Shown here in pieces: positions 33,360-43,720 of a stretch of 64,000 nt of DNA. Both the position numbers and the translations under genes were made by a program. Under the pieces are notes generated by a model, which was not told where the DNA came from, did no database searches, and saw only the letters and a program-made list of their open reading frames with translations. Numbering within the stretch: position 1 is the stretch's first letter; every line of letters starts with the position of its first letter. The DNA comes from Viridibacillus sp050278625 (GTDB taxonomy: Bacteria > Bacillota > Bacilli > Bacillales_A > Planococcaceae), in NCBI RefSeq assembly GCF_050278625.1, contig NZ_JBNNTI010000001.1:507111-571110 (forward strand), given 5' to 3'.

Positions 33360-34466
33360 ATGACTGAAAACTCAATTATTCGCTTTGAAAACGTGTCAAA
33401 GTCTTATTCTGATGGCACTGTTGTATTAAAAGACATCAGTTTTGAATTAGAGAGAGGTGAGTTTTACACGCTACTAGGTCCATCTGGTTGTGGTAAAACA
33501 ACAATTCTCCGCCTAATCGCTGGTTTCATGGAGCCTACGAGTGGCTCAATTTATTTTAATGGTAAGAAAATCAATAATGTTCCTGCAAATGAACGACAAG
33601 TGAATACTGTATTCCAAGACTATGCCCTATTCCCACATTTAGATGTGTTTGAAAATGTAGCGTTTGGATTACGTATCAAAAAACTAAAAAATGCTGAAAT
33701 TACAACTCGTGTAAATGAAGCATTAAAATTTGTTAACTTAGACGGTTATGGCAATCGAGAAATCTCTGAAATGTCAGGTGGTCAACGTCAACGTGTCGCT
33801 ATAGCTCGGGCAATCGTTAATGACCCTGAAATTATTTTATTAGATGAACCTTTGTCTGCTTTAGACTTAAAGCTTCGTACAGAAATGCAATATGAACTAC
33901 GCGAATTACAACAACGACTAGGTAAAACTTTCGTTTTCGTTACACATGATCAAGAAGAAGCATTAGCAATGTCGGATGAAATTTTCGTTTTAAACGAGGG
34001 AAATATTCAACAAAGTGGTACACCAGTTGATATTTATGATGAACCTATTAACCGATTCGTTGCAGATTTCATCGGTGAATCAAATATAGTGCCTGGTACG
34101 ATGATTGAAGACTTTGTCGTGAATTTCGCTGGCAAAACATTCGAATGTGTCGACCAAGGCTTAAATCCAAATGAAAAAATAGATATCGTAATTCGACCTG
34201 AAGATTTGGAAATTACGTCACTTGAAAAAGGTAAGTTAGAAGTAACTGTAGATACACAATTATTCCGCGGCGTACATTATGAATTATCTACCTATGATGG
34301 AGATGGAAACGAATGGCTTGTACACTCATTAAAAAAAGCAACAGTTGGTACGAAAATCGGACTAGATTTTGATCCTGAAGCCATTCACGTTATGCGTCTA
34401 AACGAAACAGAGGAAGACTTTGACAAACGTTTAGAATCATATGGAGATGAAGAAGATGAGAAATAA
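33360..34466 (+). CDS. potA: Spermidine/putrescine ABC transporter ATP-binding protein
   Basis: A 368-residue ATPase of the polyamine importer. Walker A GPSGCGKT (40-47), signature MSGGQRQRVAIARA (about 139-152), Walker B IILLDEPLSALD and the switch His in VFVTHDQEEAL are all intact; the C-terminal TOBE_2 domain (about 275-350) is present. Ribosome site GGAGG. Ends in an acidic tail that overlaps potB by 11 bases. Confidence 0.95.
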   Translation: MTENSIIRFENVSKSYSDGTVVLKDISFELERGEFYTLLGPSGCGKTTILRLIAGFMEPTSGSIYFNGKKINNVPANERQVNTVFQDYALFPHLDVFENVAFGLRIKKLKNAEITTRVNEALKFVNLDGYGNREISEMSGGQRQRVAIARAIVNDPEIILLDEPLSALDLKLRTEMQYELRELQQRLGKTFVFVTHDQEEALAMSDEIFVLNEGNIQQSGTPVDIYDEPINRFVADFIGESNIVPGTMIEDFVVNFAGKTFECVDQGLNPNEKIDIVIRPEDLEITSLEKGKLEVTVDTQLFRGVHYELSTYDGDGNEWLVHSLKKATVGTKIGLDFDPEAIHVMRLNETEEDFDKRLESYGDEEDEK

Positions 34467-35280
34467 AAAAAATAGTTCAATTACGCTCATTCCGTACTAT
34501 TTGTGGATTGCGCTCTTTGTAATTGCACCAATTATATTGGTTGTGTATTACTCACTGCTTGATTTAAATGGGAATTTCACATTAGCAAACTATCAAAACT
34601 TCTTTACGGGCGTTTATTTGAAAATGACGTTAAGTTCGTTTTGGTACGCGTTTCTGATTACACTATTCTCATTATTAGTATCTTATCCTACAGCTTATTT
34701 AATTACTAAAACAAAGCAAAAACAACTTTGGCTAATATTAATTATTATTCCATCATGGATTAACTTACTTTTAAAAACGTATGCTTTCATTGGAATTTTC
34801 GGCATGAGTGGTCCAATTAATGCATTTTTGAAAATAATCGGCATTCCAGAACAACAAATACTATTTACTGATATGAGTTTTGTTTTTGTAGCTGTTTATA
34901 TTTTCATTCCGTTTATGATTTTACCGATTTTCAATGCACTGGATAAACTAAATCCAGCACTTATTTATGCTTCTCGCGATTTAGGTGCTTCTAAACTAAC
35001 TACATTCCGTAGAGTTATATTACCACTTACAATGAACGGTATTAAATCAGGAGTTCAAGCTGTATTCATCCCTGCATTATCTCTATTCATGATTACTCGA
35101 CTCATTGCAGGTAATCGCGTTATTACACTTGGTACTGCAATTGAACAACAATTTTTGGTTACTCAAAACTGGGGAATGGGTTCGACAATCGCTGTATTCT
35201 TAATACTATTTATGTTCATCATTATGCTAATCACTGGTCAAAAAGAGAAAGGGGCATCACTAAATGGAAAAGCTAAGTAA
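34456..35280 (+). CDS. potB: Spermidine/putrescine ABC transporter permease PotB
   Basis: A 274-residue permease with six transmembrane helices and the EAA loop ASRDLGASKLTTFRRVILPL (about 169-188) that docks on PotA. I start at MRNKKNSSITLIP (34456) because GGAG lies 9 bases before it within the end of potA; two ATGs just upstream (34441, 34447) overlap or precede that site. Confidence 0.93.
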   Translation: MRNKKNSSITLIPYYLWIALFVIAPIILVVYYSLLDLNGNFTLANYQNFFTGVYLKMTLSSFWYAFLITLFSLLVSYPTAYLITKTKQKQLWLILIIIPSWINLLLKTYAFIGIFGMSGPINAFLKIIGIPEQQILFTDMSFVFVAVYIFIPFMILPIFNALDKLNPALIYASRDLGASKLTTFRRVILPLTMNGIKSGVQAVFIPALSLFMITRLIAGNRVITLGTAIEQQFLVTQNWGMGSTIAVFLILFMFIIMLITGQKEKGASLNGKAK

Positions 35281-36067
35281 AAGTTCAAAGCTCTATTTAG
35301 CTTTGGTTTTTGTCGTTTTGTATGCGCCTATTCTGTTTTTAGTATTTTACTCTTTTAACAGTGGCGGAACGATGACAAATTTCAAATCATTTACATTAGA
35401 GCATTATATAGCTGTATTTGAAGATACACGTTTGATAAACATTTTGATTAATACAGTTGTAGTAGCATTATTGTCTGCACTCATTTCTACGATAATCGGA
35501 ACTCTTGGTGCGATTGGAATTATTTCTATGCGCAATCAAAAACTACGCAATACTGTACTCTCGCTAAATAATATTTTAATTGTTAGTCCAGATGTAATTA
35601 TCGGGGCTTCATTCTTGATCTTATTTACAATGGTTGGAGTTAAATTAGGCTTCAGTTCTGTATTATTATCACACGTCGCTTTCAGTATTCCAATTGTTGT
35701 CATTATGGTATTGCCTAAACTGCAAGAAATGAGTTCTTCTCTTATTGATGCAGCACTTGATTTAGGTGCTACACGTCGAGACATTTTAACACGCGTTATT
35801 TTACCTTATGTCAAACCAGGTATTTTCGCCGGATTCTTTTTAGCGTTAACTTATTCTCTAGATGATTTTGCTGTGACGTTTTTCGTTACTGGAAATGGCT
35901 TCAGTACTTTATCAGTTGAAATCTACTCAATGGCGCGCGCCGGTGTTTCTTTAACTGTTAATGCTATATCTGGATTAGTATTCTTTGTTACGATGTTACT
36001 TGTGCTCGGTTATTACTTCATCACAAACCGTAGTAAAGGCGCACGTGGATCGGAGGTTCCGAAATGA
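35264..36067 (+). CDS. potC: Spermidine/putrescine ABC transporter permease PotC
   Basis: A 267-residue second permease with six transmembrane helices and the EAA loop AALDLGATRRDILTRVILPY (about 161-180). It overlaps the end of potB by 17 bases and potD by 4, so the set is translationally coupled. Ribosome site AAAGGGG inside potB. Confidence 0.93.
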   Translation: MEKLSKSSKLYLALVFVVLYAPILFLVFYSFNSGGTMTNFKSFTLEHYIAVFEDTRLINILINTVVVALLSALISTIIGTLGAIGIISMRNQKLRNTVLSLNNILIVSPDVIIGASFLILFTMVGVKLGFSSVLLSHVAFSIPIVVIMVLPKLQEMSSSLIDAALDLGATRRDILTRVILPYVKPGIFAGFFLALTYSLDDFAVTFFVTGNGFSTLSVEIYSMARAGVSLTVNAISGLVFFVTMLLVLGYYFITNRSKGARGSEVPK

Positions 36068-37137
36068 AGTCATTAGTACGTTATACAGTTGGCATAATTC
36101 TTGTTTGCGCAATACTGATGTACGCTGCAAGTGTAATGGACAAAACTTCCGGTAAATCAGGAAAAGATATTTTAACCATTTATAACTGGGGAGAATATAT
36201 TGATCCCGACTTACTTAAACAATTTGAAAAAGAAACTGGTATTCATGTTATTTACGAAACATTTGATTCAAATGAAGCGATGATGACGAAAATAGAACAA
36301 GGTGGTACATCTTACGATATTTCGATGCCATCTGAATACACAATTGAGCAAATGGAAGAACGTAAGTTACTGCTTCCAATTGATTACAAAAAAATTCCAA
36401 ACATCAAGAATATCGATGATGATTTCTTAAATTTAGATTTTGATCCGAAGAATAAATACTCCGTCCCTTATTTCTGGGGTACCGTAGGCATTGTTTATAA
36501 TCCAACGATGTTAAATGGTCAAAATTTCGATAGCTGGGATGACCTTTGGGATCCATCTCTAAAAGGAAAAGTGATATTAGTTGATAGTGCTCGTGAAGTT
36601 TTAGGTGTTAGCTTAAACAGTATGGGGAAATCACTTAATTCAATTGATACCGATGAATTACAGGCAGCAACTGATAAACTAATTAAACTGGCCCCAAATG
36701 TCAAAGCTATTATCGGCGATGAAGTAACTCAATTAATGGTAAATGGTGATGCATCTGTCGCTCTAACTTGGTCAGGTCAAGCTGCTGATATGATGAATGA
36801 AAATGCAGACTTAACGTATAATGTACCATCAGAAGGCTCTAATTTATGGTTTGATAACATGGTTATTCCTAAAACGTCTAAAAACATAGAGGGTGCCCAT
36901 AAATTTATTAACTTCATGTTAGATCCTGAAGTAGCTGCTCAAAATGCTGATTATGTCGGCTATTCTACACCTAATAAGGCAGCATTAAAATTAATGGACC
37001 CAGAAGTAGTGAACGATGAACGTTACTATCCTTCAAAAGAAGTTCGAAATAATTTACATGTGTATAAAAATTTAGGTAAAGAAAAAATCGGTGAGTACAA
37101 TGAATTTTTCTTAAAATTTAAAATGTCCATACGATAG
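36064..37137 (+). CDS. potD: Polyamine ABC transporter substrate-binding protein PotD
   Basis: A 357-residue periplasmic-binding-fold protein. Residues 7-23 are a hydrophobic segment; the mature domain begins around ILTIYNWGEYIDPDLLKQFE, the classic PotD start, and includes the ligand-site VPYFWGTVGI block. The only early Cys (15) sits inside the hydrophobic stretch without a lipobox, so this may be anchored by an uncleaved helix rather than lipid. Last gene of the operon. Confidence 0.93.
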   Translation: MKSLVRYTVGIILVCAILMYAASVMDKTSGKSGKDILTIYNWGEYIDPDLLKQFEKETGIHVIYETFDSNEAMMTKIEQGGTSYDISMPSEYTIEQMEERKLLLPIDYKKIPNIKNIDDDFLNLDFDPKNKYSVPYFWGTVGIVYNPTMLNGQNFDSWDDLWDPSLKGKVILVDSAREVLGVSLNSMGKSLNSIDTDELQAATDKLIKLAPNVKAIIGDEVTQLMVNGDASVALTWSGQAADMMNENADLTYNVPSEGSNLWFDNMVIPKTSKNIEGAHKFINFMLDPEVAAQNADYVGYSTPNKAALKLMDPEVVNDERYYPSKEVRNNLHVYKNLGKEKIGEYNEFFLKFKMSIR

Positions 37138-37142
37138 AATGA

Positions 37143-37182
37143 AGAAGCTCGGTAGGTGTAAACCTTACTGAGCTTCTTTTGT
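37143..37182 (+). terminator. Terminator of the potABCD operon
   Basis: AGAAGCTCGGTAGGT / ACCTTACTGAGCTTCT stem with one mismatch, GTAA loop, then TTTTG; 5 bases past the potD stop. Confidence 0.85.
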
Positions 37183-37267
37183 TGCTTAACGCAAAATCTA
37201 ACTGTATAATTCTATCAGTATCATTAATTAGTAACACGAAATACTTCTACAAGAAAGAGAGCAATCT

Positions 37268-38437
37268 ATGAAATCCTCTAATAAATTGGCGTTGATCTTA
37301 TTAATGTTCAATATGTTTATCACCATGAGTGCCGTTGGTCTCATTATTCCCGTCATGCCAACTTATTTAAAACTATTCGGTGCAGCTGGACAAGTACTCG
37401 GTTTTTTAATTGCTATTATTGCTTTTGCACAATTTCTGTTCTCCCCTATTGCTGGGAATTTATCTGACCGTATCGGTCGAAAAAAATTAATAGTTTTTGG
37501 TCTAATTCTAAACGGTATTGCACAAATTTCATTTGGCTTATCTACAGAGCTTTGGATGTTATTCGTTTGTCGTTTCTTAATAGGAGTAGGCTCTGCCTTT
37601 ATCGTACCACCTATTATGGCTTATGTAGCAGATATTACAACCATTGACGCACGCGGAAAAGCGATGGGGCAAATTGGAGCAGCTGTTTCACTAGGCTTTA
37701 TGATTGGACCTGGAATTGGTGGCTTTTTGTCTCATGTTAGTTTGCACTTTCCATTTTACTTTGCTGGTTCATCTTCTATTATTGCTGGCGTTTTATCTCT
37801 TATCTTATTACCAGCGACAACCCCTGTAATACAGAATGTTGTAAAAGGTGAAAACATATTCAAACAACTATCTCGTTCATTCCATGCCTCATATTTTGTA
37901 CTACTTATTGTTGTCTTTGTATTCTCATTTGGAATATCAAACTTCCAAGCGACTTTATCAATGTTCTTAACTTATAAGTTTTCATACACAGCAACTGATA
38001 TCGCCATATTAATGACTGTTGGTGGTTTTGCTGGAGTGGTCGTTCAAGGCTTTGCATTAAATAGTCTATTTAAGAGATTTGGAGAAATGAAAATTATTTT
38101 ATTTGGCCTTGTAGTTGCTTCCATTAGTATGCTAGGAATATTATTCGTTAGTGGATACTTTATCATGTTACTTGTGGCGACTCTATTCTCAACAGCAACC
38201 ACTTTAATTCGTCCGGCTGTAAATACTCTGATTTCAAAAACAGCTGGCAATGAACAAGGATTCGCTGCTGGTATGAATAATGCATATATGAGCTTAGGAA
38301 ATATGATTGGACCTGCCCTTGCCGGCATATTATTCGATTGGAAAATGAATAGTCCATATATTTTTGGAACAATAATTTTAGTAGGTTGTTTCTGTCTAAC
38401 TGCAATTTGGACAAAAAGAAAAACAGCACAAGCTTAA
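37268..38437 (+). CDS. MFS multidrug-type exporter
   Basis: A 389-residue major facilitator with 12 predicted helices, of the drug:H+ antiporter type (Bmr/NorA/TetA-like). The motif A loop GNLSDRIGRKKLIVFG is at about 61-76, and motif C-like GFMIGPGIGGFLS at about 144-156. Ribosome site AAGAAAGAGAG is moderate. Monocistronic between two terminators. Substrate unknown. Confidence 0.88.
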   Translation: MKSSNKLALILLMFNMFITMSAVGLIIPVMPTYLKLFGAAGQVLGFLIAIIAFAQFLFSPIAGNLSDRIGRKKLIVFGLILNGIAQISFGLSTELWMLFVCRFLIGVGSAFIVPPIMAYVADITTIDARGKAMGQIGAAVSLGFMIGPGIGGFLSHVSLHFPFYFAGSSSIIAGVLSLILLPATTPVIQNVVKGENIFKQLSRSFHASYFVLLIVVFVFSFGISNFQATLSMFLTYKFSYTATDIAILMTVGGFAGVVVQGFALNSLFKRFGEMKIILFGLVVASISMLGILFVSGYFIMLLVATLFSTATTLIRPAVNTLISKTAGNEQGFAAGMNNAYMSLGNMIGPALAGILFDWKMNSPYIFGTIILVGCFCLTAIWTKRKTAQA

Positions 38438-38448
38438 TAGAACATATG

Positions 38449-38478
38449 AAAAGGCGGCTCAAATTCGAGCCGCCTTTT
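38449..38478. terminator. Bidirectional terminator between the MFS gene and the vWA operon
   Basis: 12-bp perfect GC-rich arms AAAAGGCGGCTC / GAGCCGCCTTTT around a 6-base loop, shared by both converging transcripts; its right edge touches the vWA gene stop. Confidence 0.93.
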
Positions 38479-41078
38479 TAACGTATTTTCTTATTTTTCA
38501 ACAATTCACCAACGTTAAGTTGTTCTTCTTGTTGAGTTTCTTTTTTTGTTTTACGAATTCCATTTGGAATATTTCGTAATGTAGTCCAACCGAAGCGTCT
38601 TATTGTGATATCGATAAAGAATAATAACATCGCCATTAACACTAACCATTGTGCAATGTTCTGCTGGTTTGAACTTGCTGAAGGAAGCTTACGAAATGCT
38701 TCGGCCGGTTCTGTTAGTTCTTTACCATTGGTTTTTGTCGAAAGCTCTGTTAATAACTTCGTATTGTCCGGCTGTATTTGATATTCTGCACTGTAAGGGA
38801 TTGTCAGTCCAGCCTGATACATCCCTGCATCTTCATTGGAAACTCTAAAGAATACTAATCCAGGTCCATGATCAAAATTCACACGAGTTTTACCTGGTGA
38901 TAAAGGTTCTTCTGTGATTGATAACTCTTCACCTTTTTCATCTACAACGACTATGTCCATAAAGGCCGATTGTGCTGTCGGGTCTGAAACGATAAAAGAA
39001 CCGTCGCTTTGCTGTTGAATATTATAAGGCACTTCATTATATGAAGGGAGTAGCTTCGATACGGTCGTGTTCCAAAAATCTGACCATCCTTGGAAGCGAG
39101 CCCAATCCCCGCTCCATTTTCCTGTTGTATCCGATGTAAAGGCCATTGTCTTTCCTAGACCATACTTCCATTCTGCAAGAACAGGATCGTCCTTTTCACT
39201 TTCTATAATGACATTAGCTGTCTGTTTAGCTGTAGTAGCAATATATGCGTTCATTTTCGGCACGCCATCTTTAAATAGACTTTGCCATTTTGCCCCTCCA
39301 CCTATGATGGGGTAAAATGGATTGTCTTCGATATATGTGCGGGTCAACATCGAAGTTTCACGAGAGAGTATCGACGGAATTGTTTCTTCATCTGCCACAT
39401 CATAGAATCGACCTGCTCCTGCTTCTGCTAGATATTGAAGCAAACCTCGATCAGAATCTTGTCCAATTGCAACGGTAGAAAGTGTAATATTCGCTTTTTT
39501 ACCTTCTTCAATTAGCTGCTCATAGGAATTATTTGTGGCTGCCTGACCATCTGTTAACAAAATAATATGTTTGCGCTGTAACTTTAAATCTTGCATACGT
39601 TCATAAGCTAAGCTTAAAGATGTATAAATTTCCGTCCCTCCGTCTGGTGTGACAGATAGAATTTGCTCAATCACTTGCTTTTTATTTTCTAACGGATTTG
39701 GCGGTATGATTTCCCATGGCCGATCGTCAAATGCGATAAAACCAAATATATCATCTTCGCGCAATAATTCAACTGAGCGTGCAGCTGCTTCCTTTGCTAA
39801 ATTAATTTTGTTACCATACATACTTCCAGAACGATCTAGAACAATTGTTAAACCAAGAGAAGGAATCTTTTCTTTCCCCTTCACTTCCATTTCAACAGGC
39901 AAAATGGTCTCAATCGGCGTTTTGAAATAACCACCGAGACCAAAACTATTTTCCCCACCAATCATCATAAAGCCCATACCAAAGTTTTTAACCGCCTGTT
40001 CAATCATCGCCATTTTCTGTTCTCCGACTAAATGCCCTGAGACATTGTCAAAAATAATAGCATCATAACCAATATAAGAAGACTGCATTGAAGGTAATTC
40101 CAACGCGGAGATGGTATCTACCTTCAGAGTGCTCTGGTCAATAACATTCGATAGACTGCTTGATTTCACATCGTCACTGTGTACTAATAATATATGTGGT
40201 GTTCCTTGTACTGTAGTAACACTTGTCAATTCATTATTTTCAAGTAATGCATCTTCTGCCATTTTAAGCTGGGCCTTATACTTAATAAGACCATCACCTT
40301 TAGCTGTATGGCGGAAAGTAACTGTATTTGAACCACTATCTAACTGAACTTTTTGCTTTTCAATTATTTTATCATTCGCTGATAATAGTAGCTCGCTTGT
40401 TGTATTTGTAGAAGCTTCTATTTGCACAGTTAACTGTTGTCGCTCACCTTTATATGCCACTGGCGGTGTTTCAAAGGAAGTAATGGCAACATCTTGTTTT
40501 ACTGGTTTATCCACTTTTACTGTATCAATTTGAACATTACTATTTTGTAATCGACTAAGTTGTTCTGTTGTTGACCCCGCTGTTTCAACACCATCTGAAA
40601 AAACAACAATACGGGTTGCCTTATTTTTGTCTACTACATTCGTTACTAACTGTAAGGCATTTGCTAAATTTGTTTGACCACTGTCTTTTAATACAGGCCA
40701 TTCTGGTAAATTGGTTCTGTTAGCCGTTAAGCCAAGATCTGTCTGTACTCCTGTAGCAAAACTATAAACTCCTTTAGATTGATATTCCTTACTACTTTCC
40801 ATACTTTCTTGGATCCAACTGGCAATGTCTTTTTCAGTTCCTTTCATCGAGGCAGAACGGTCTACTAAAAAGACTACTTGTTCTTCTTTTATCGACAATA
40901 ATATATAAGGTGCACTCAATGCAAAAACGAGAAGACTTATTGCTACTACACGCATACAGAAAATAATTTTATGTTCTTTATTATAACTTTCCCTACTTTG
41001 TAACCACGCCCATCCAAAATACAATAGAACCGGTATAAATAACAGTAGCCATAGGGGGTCATCAATGCGTAAATCCAT
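38478..41078 (-). CDS. Membrane protein with two vWA domains and a GATase-like domain
   Basis: An 866-residue protein. Two N-terminal helices (about 8-25 and 40-60), a first vWA domain with the MIDAS motif DRSAS at 73-77, a beta-sandwich (about 200-285), a glutamine-amidotransferase-like Rossmann domain (about 293-395, with GENSFG but no visible catalytic Cys), a second vWA domain (LDRSGSM at 414-420, TDGQAA further on), another beta domain, and a C-terminal helix (about 811-826) with a charged cytosolic tail. Last gene of the eight-gene operon, overlapping the previous gene by 17 bases. Confidence 0.85.
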   Translation of the reverse strand: MDLRIDDPLWLLLFIPVLLYFGWAWLQSRESYNKEHKIIFCMRVVAISLLVFALSAPYILLSIKEEQVVFLVDRSASMKGTEKDIASWIQESMESSKEYQSKGVYSFATGVQTDLGLTANRTNLPEWPVLKDSGQTNLANALQLVTNVVDKNKATRIVVFSDGVETAGSTTEQLSRLQNSNVQIDTVKVDKPVKQDVAITSFETPPVAYKGERQQLTVQIEASTNTTSELLLSANDKIIEKQKVQLDSGSNTVTFRHTAKGDGLIKYKAQLKMAEDALLENNELTSVTTVQGTPHILLVHSDDVKSSSLSNVIDQSTLKVDTISALELPSMQSSYIGYDAIIFDNVSGHLVGEQKMAMIEQAVKNFGMGFMMIGGENSFGLGGYFKTPIETILPVEMEVKGKEKIPSLGLTIVLDRSGSMYGNKINLAKEAAARSVELLREDDIFGFIAFDDRPWEIIPPNPLENKKQVIEQILSVTPDGGTEIYTSLSLAYERMQDLKLQRKHIILLTDGQAATNNSYEQLIEEGKKANITLSTVAIGQDSDRGLLQYLAEAGAGRFYDVADEETIPSILSRETSMLTRTYIEDNPFYPIIGGGAKWQSLFKDGVPKMNAYIATTAKQTANVIIESEKDDPVLAEWKYGLGKTMAFTSDTTGKWSGDWARFQGWSDFWNTTVSKLLPSYNEVPYNIQQQSDGSFIVSDPTAQSAFMDIVVVDEKGEELSITEEPLSPGKTRVNFDHGPGLVFFRVSNEDAGMYQAGLTIPYSAEYQIQPDNTKLLTELSTKTNGKELTEPAEAFRKLPSASSNQQNIAQWLVLMAMLLFFIDITIRRFGWTTLRNIPNGIRKTKKETQQEEQLNVGELLKNKKIR

Positions 41079-42831
41079 ATCGACGTTGCACCTCCCATTC
41101 AGCTAGTAATAATACGATGATAAAGAATAAAAACAATGGTACAAGGGATTGCTGTACAAAGTTAGTCGCTTTTTTATCTGCCGTCTCCCCATATTCAAAC
41201 GATGTTCCTTGTACAATTACTTTCTCCTGCTGTTGTAATGTAACTGCGAAGCGTTTTTCCTCGTTTCCTGATTTGATCATATAGAGTCCTGGTTTGGTAG
41301 GTGCGATAAAACTGCTACCATTTTCAAAGCTACGAATATATTCACCATCTTGGGTATAAATTTCATACCCCATTGTTTCTCTATCTTTTTCTGCTAAAGA
41401 TATAGTACGTCTTTCATTTGGTGAAAACGTACCAATATCACTACCACTACTAGCAAGATTTTCTTTAGCGCTCCATAAAAATAAAGGGAATGACGGATGT
41501 AATGGCCAGTCTGTCATTTGTATATCAGCTAAGACTACAATATGTCCTACTGGTGAAATTTGAATAAACGGCTCATCACCAATTGTTGCAACTGTTTTAT
41601 ACTCCTTAAATGCCGGATATAGCTCATTGACATAGACATCTTTAATCGGTGCATAAGCAAAGAGATTAGAATTCTCCGTTTCAACCTCACCGCTGATTTT
41701 TTTTGCTTTTTTATCATCACGGCCAATTAATAGTACGGGTTGCTTTTTTTGTTCTAACAACTTCGTTTGGTTTGTCACGATAATTGCATCGTCCTTTGAA
41801 TCTTCCAATTGTAACGATGGTACGATACTTACTGGGAAATCCATTGCTTGAAATGCTTTTTGTACAAGTTGCTGTAACCCTTGATCGACTAAAATTTTGG
41901 TCATATTCTGCTGTACCAAAATGGTCATTTCATTATCCACTTTGTAGTTATCGTTTACTTTCAACTTAGCTGTTAGTACTGTTTGATCAGTAAGTTTATC
42001 GAAGAGAACACGTTCTTCTTCATTTGCAGGAATAGTAATTTTCTTATTTACTAACGTTTTACCTGTATCATTAGAAATAGTGACTGTTACCTGCTGTTCT
42101 TTACTCGTATCATTTTTCACTTGAGCTATCGCTTTCAACTGGCCATCTACTTTTGTTGCACCAAAACGCTGCAATGAAATGTTCTGTAAGTCATCAGGTG
42201 CCCCTATAACAATCCATTTAATATCTGATAATTCCAGTGGCAATTGGTCACGTTCTATAGCATCTGTGAACAAATAAATAACCGCTGATTTCTTGCTAAT
42301 GAATGTCTGTAAAAAGTCTAACGTTTTTGGAAATTCTTCATTAGCATATGTAACTTCTAATGATTTCACGGCATTTTGAATTGTCTTTGTATTTGTTTCG
42401 TTGCGCAAAATAACTTGTGGCTCTGGCCCAGTTGTCATAATCGTAACAGCTTTACCACCTAGCTTATTCGTTAAATCTAGCATTTCTTTTTGATGACCTT
42501 CAAATATCGTTTGACCATCTTTCTCTGCTAACATTGTAGCTGATGTATCAACTACCCAAATAATTTGATCACCTGCAATAGACTTCGTTTTCCAATACGG
42601 CTGTAATAAAGCGAAAACGAGTATAATCAGTCCAAGTATTTGCAAATAAAATAGAGCATTTCTTTGTAAATGTTGCAAATAAGGGGAAGCCTTCGTTTCC
42701 TTCATTACTTCATCCCAAAAAAGCGTAGAGGAAATTTGTTTCTCCACATACTTCTTACGGAAAAAATAATAAATTAAAACCGTTAGAGGAATAATTCCTG
42801 TTAATAGAAACGGTAGTTGATTAAATCCCAT
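41062..42831 (-). CDS. BatA/vWA-type membrane protein
   Basis: A 589-residue protein with a BatA-type N terminus: helix 8-24, the block STLFWDEVMKE (35-45), helix 60-78, then a vWA domain whose metal motif reads DTSATM (95-100), slightly divergent from DxSxS. A beta-rich middle and a C-terminal helix (about 563-578) follow. It shares its overall plan with the neighbouring 866-residue protein. Ribosome site GAGGTG; 10 bases after the DUF58 gene. Confidence 0.82.
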   Translation of the reverse strand: MGFNQLPFLLTGIIPLTVLIYYFFRKKYVEKQISSTLFWDEVMKETKASPYLQHLQRNALFYLQILGLIILVFALLQPYWKTKSIAGDQIIWVVDTSATMLAEKDGQTIFEGHQKEMLDLTNKLGGKAVTIMTTGPEPQVILRNETNTKTIQNAVKSLEVTYANEEFPKTLDFLQTFISKKSAVIYLFTDAIERDQLPLELSDIKWIVIGAPDDLQNISLQRFGATKVDGQLKAIAQVKNDTSKEQQVTVTISNDTGKTLVNKKITIPANEEERVLFDKLTDQTVLTAKLKVNDNYKVDNEMTILVQQNMTKILVDQGLQQLVQKAFQAMDFPVSIVPSLQLEDSKDDAIIVTNQTKLLEQKKQPVLLIGRDDKKAKKISGEVETENSNLFAYAPIKDVYVNELYPAFKEYKTVATIGDEPFIQISPVGHIVVLADIQMTDWPLHPSFPLFLWSAKENLASSGSDIGTFSPNERRTISLAEKDRETMGYEIYTQDGEYIRSFENGSSFIAPTKPGLYMIKSGNEEKRFAVTLQQQEKVIVQGTSFEYGETADKKATNFVQQSLVPLFLFFIIVLLLAEWEVQRRYGFTH

Positions 42832-42841
42832 TTACTTCACC

Positions 42842-43720
42842 TCACTGTAGCCATTTTGCTTTGACTAGTTGGTTGAATAGAGCATGTTGAAGTCCATCTG
42901 CCACTTGCAAGGTTATATGCTGAACACCATATTTTCTACATATTGCCTCAAGCTGCAATTGGTGCCCTTGTTGTTTTTCTTCATATGATCGAAGAACATT
43001 TTGCGACATTGATACATTAACGCTCGACGATGTCTCTACATCAACTAATCGCACATCCCCAGAGTACGTTGGCAATTTTTCATCTGCTGACTGTATTTGA
43101 AGAAGTCGAATATCCCCAGCAAATCTTGGCACTTTACTTAAAAAAGCGCTCCATCTTTCAAGTGGCTCGAGCATATCTGAAATAATTAGTAGAATTGTTG
43201 CATCCCTAGGCAAGGTTTGCAAAGCATGATCAGTAAAGGTTTTACTGAATATTGGTTCCGATAAATCAGCTACTGTCTTTTCATAAGCCCTTTGATACGT
43301 GGAACCTTTTCGACGAAATGGTGGTGTTGGCTTATTTGACACATATGAAAATGATAATCGATCGTCTTTATTCAACACCATTAAGCCTAATGCTGTAGAA
43401 AGCTGTCTGGCAAAAAGCCATTTCGCTTCCTCTCCCATAGATTTTGTTGTATCAAGTAAAATATGAACACGCATCTCCTGTTCATCTAAAAAGCGTTTAA
43501 TAAAAAACTTCTCTGTTCTCGCAAAGACATTCCAATCCAACTGTCTTACATCGTCACCTGGATGATACTCTCTAAAGTCAGAAAAATCTAGAGATGCTCC
43601 AAAGCGCTGTGATCGGTGTGATCCTTTATGATGTCCGCGTATTTTTGTAGCTGTATTTAATGATAAACGGCGAATTTTACTTGCCCATTCATTTGGCAGC
43701 AAAAAATGGGGTTGCTTCAT
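42842..43720 (-). CDS. DUF58 domain protein
   Basis: A 292-residue soluble protein. The DUF58 signature FSDFREYHPGDDVRQLDWNV lies at 46-65, followed by a vWA fold whose MIDAS-like motif is DTTKS (90-94). Unlike many DUF58 proteins it has no N-terminal membrane helices. It is encoded directly after and overlapping moxR by 4 bases, the usual partner arrangement; MoxR-DUF58-vWA sets are thought to act as chaperones for metal insertion or complex assembly. Confidence 0.88.
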   Translation of the reverse strand: MKQPHFLLPNEWASKIRRLSLNTATKIRGHHKGSHRSQRFGASLDFSDFREYHPGDDVRQLDWNVFARTEKFFIKRFLDEQEMRVHILLDTTKSMGEEAKWLFARQLSTALGLMVLNKDDRLSFSYVSNKPTPPFRRKGSTYQRAYEKTVADLSEPIFSKTFTDHALQTLPRDATILLIISDMLEPLERWSAFLSKVPRFAGDIRLLQIQSADEKLPTYSGDVRLVDVETSSSVNVSMSQNVLRSYEEKQQGHQLQLEAICRKYGVQHITLQVADGLQHALFNQLVKAKWLQ

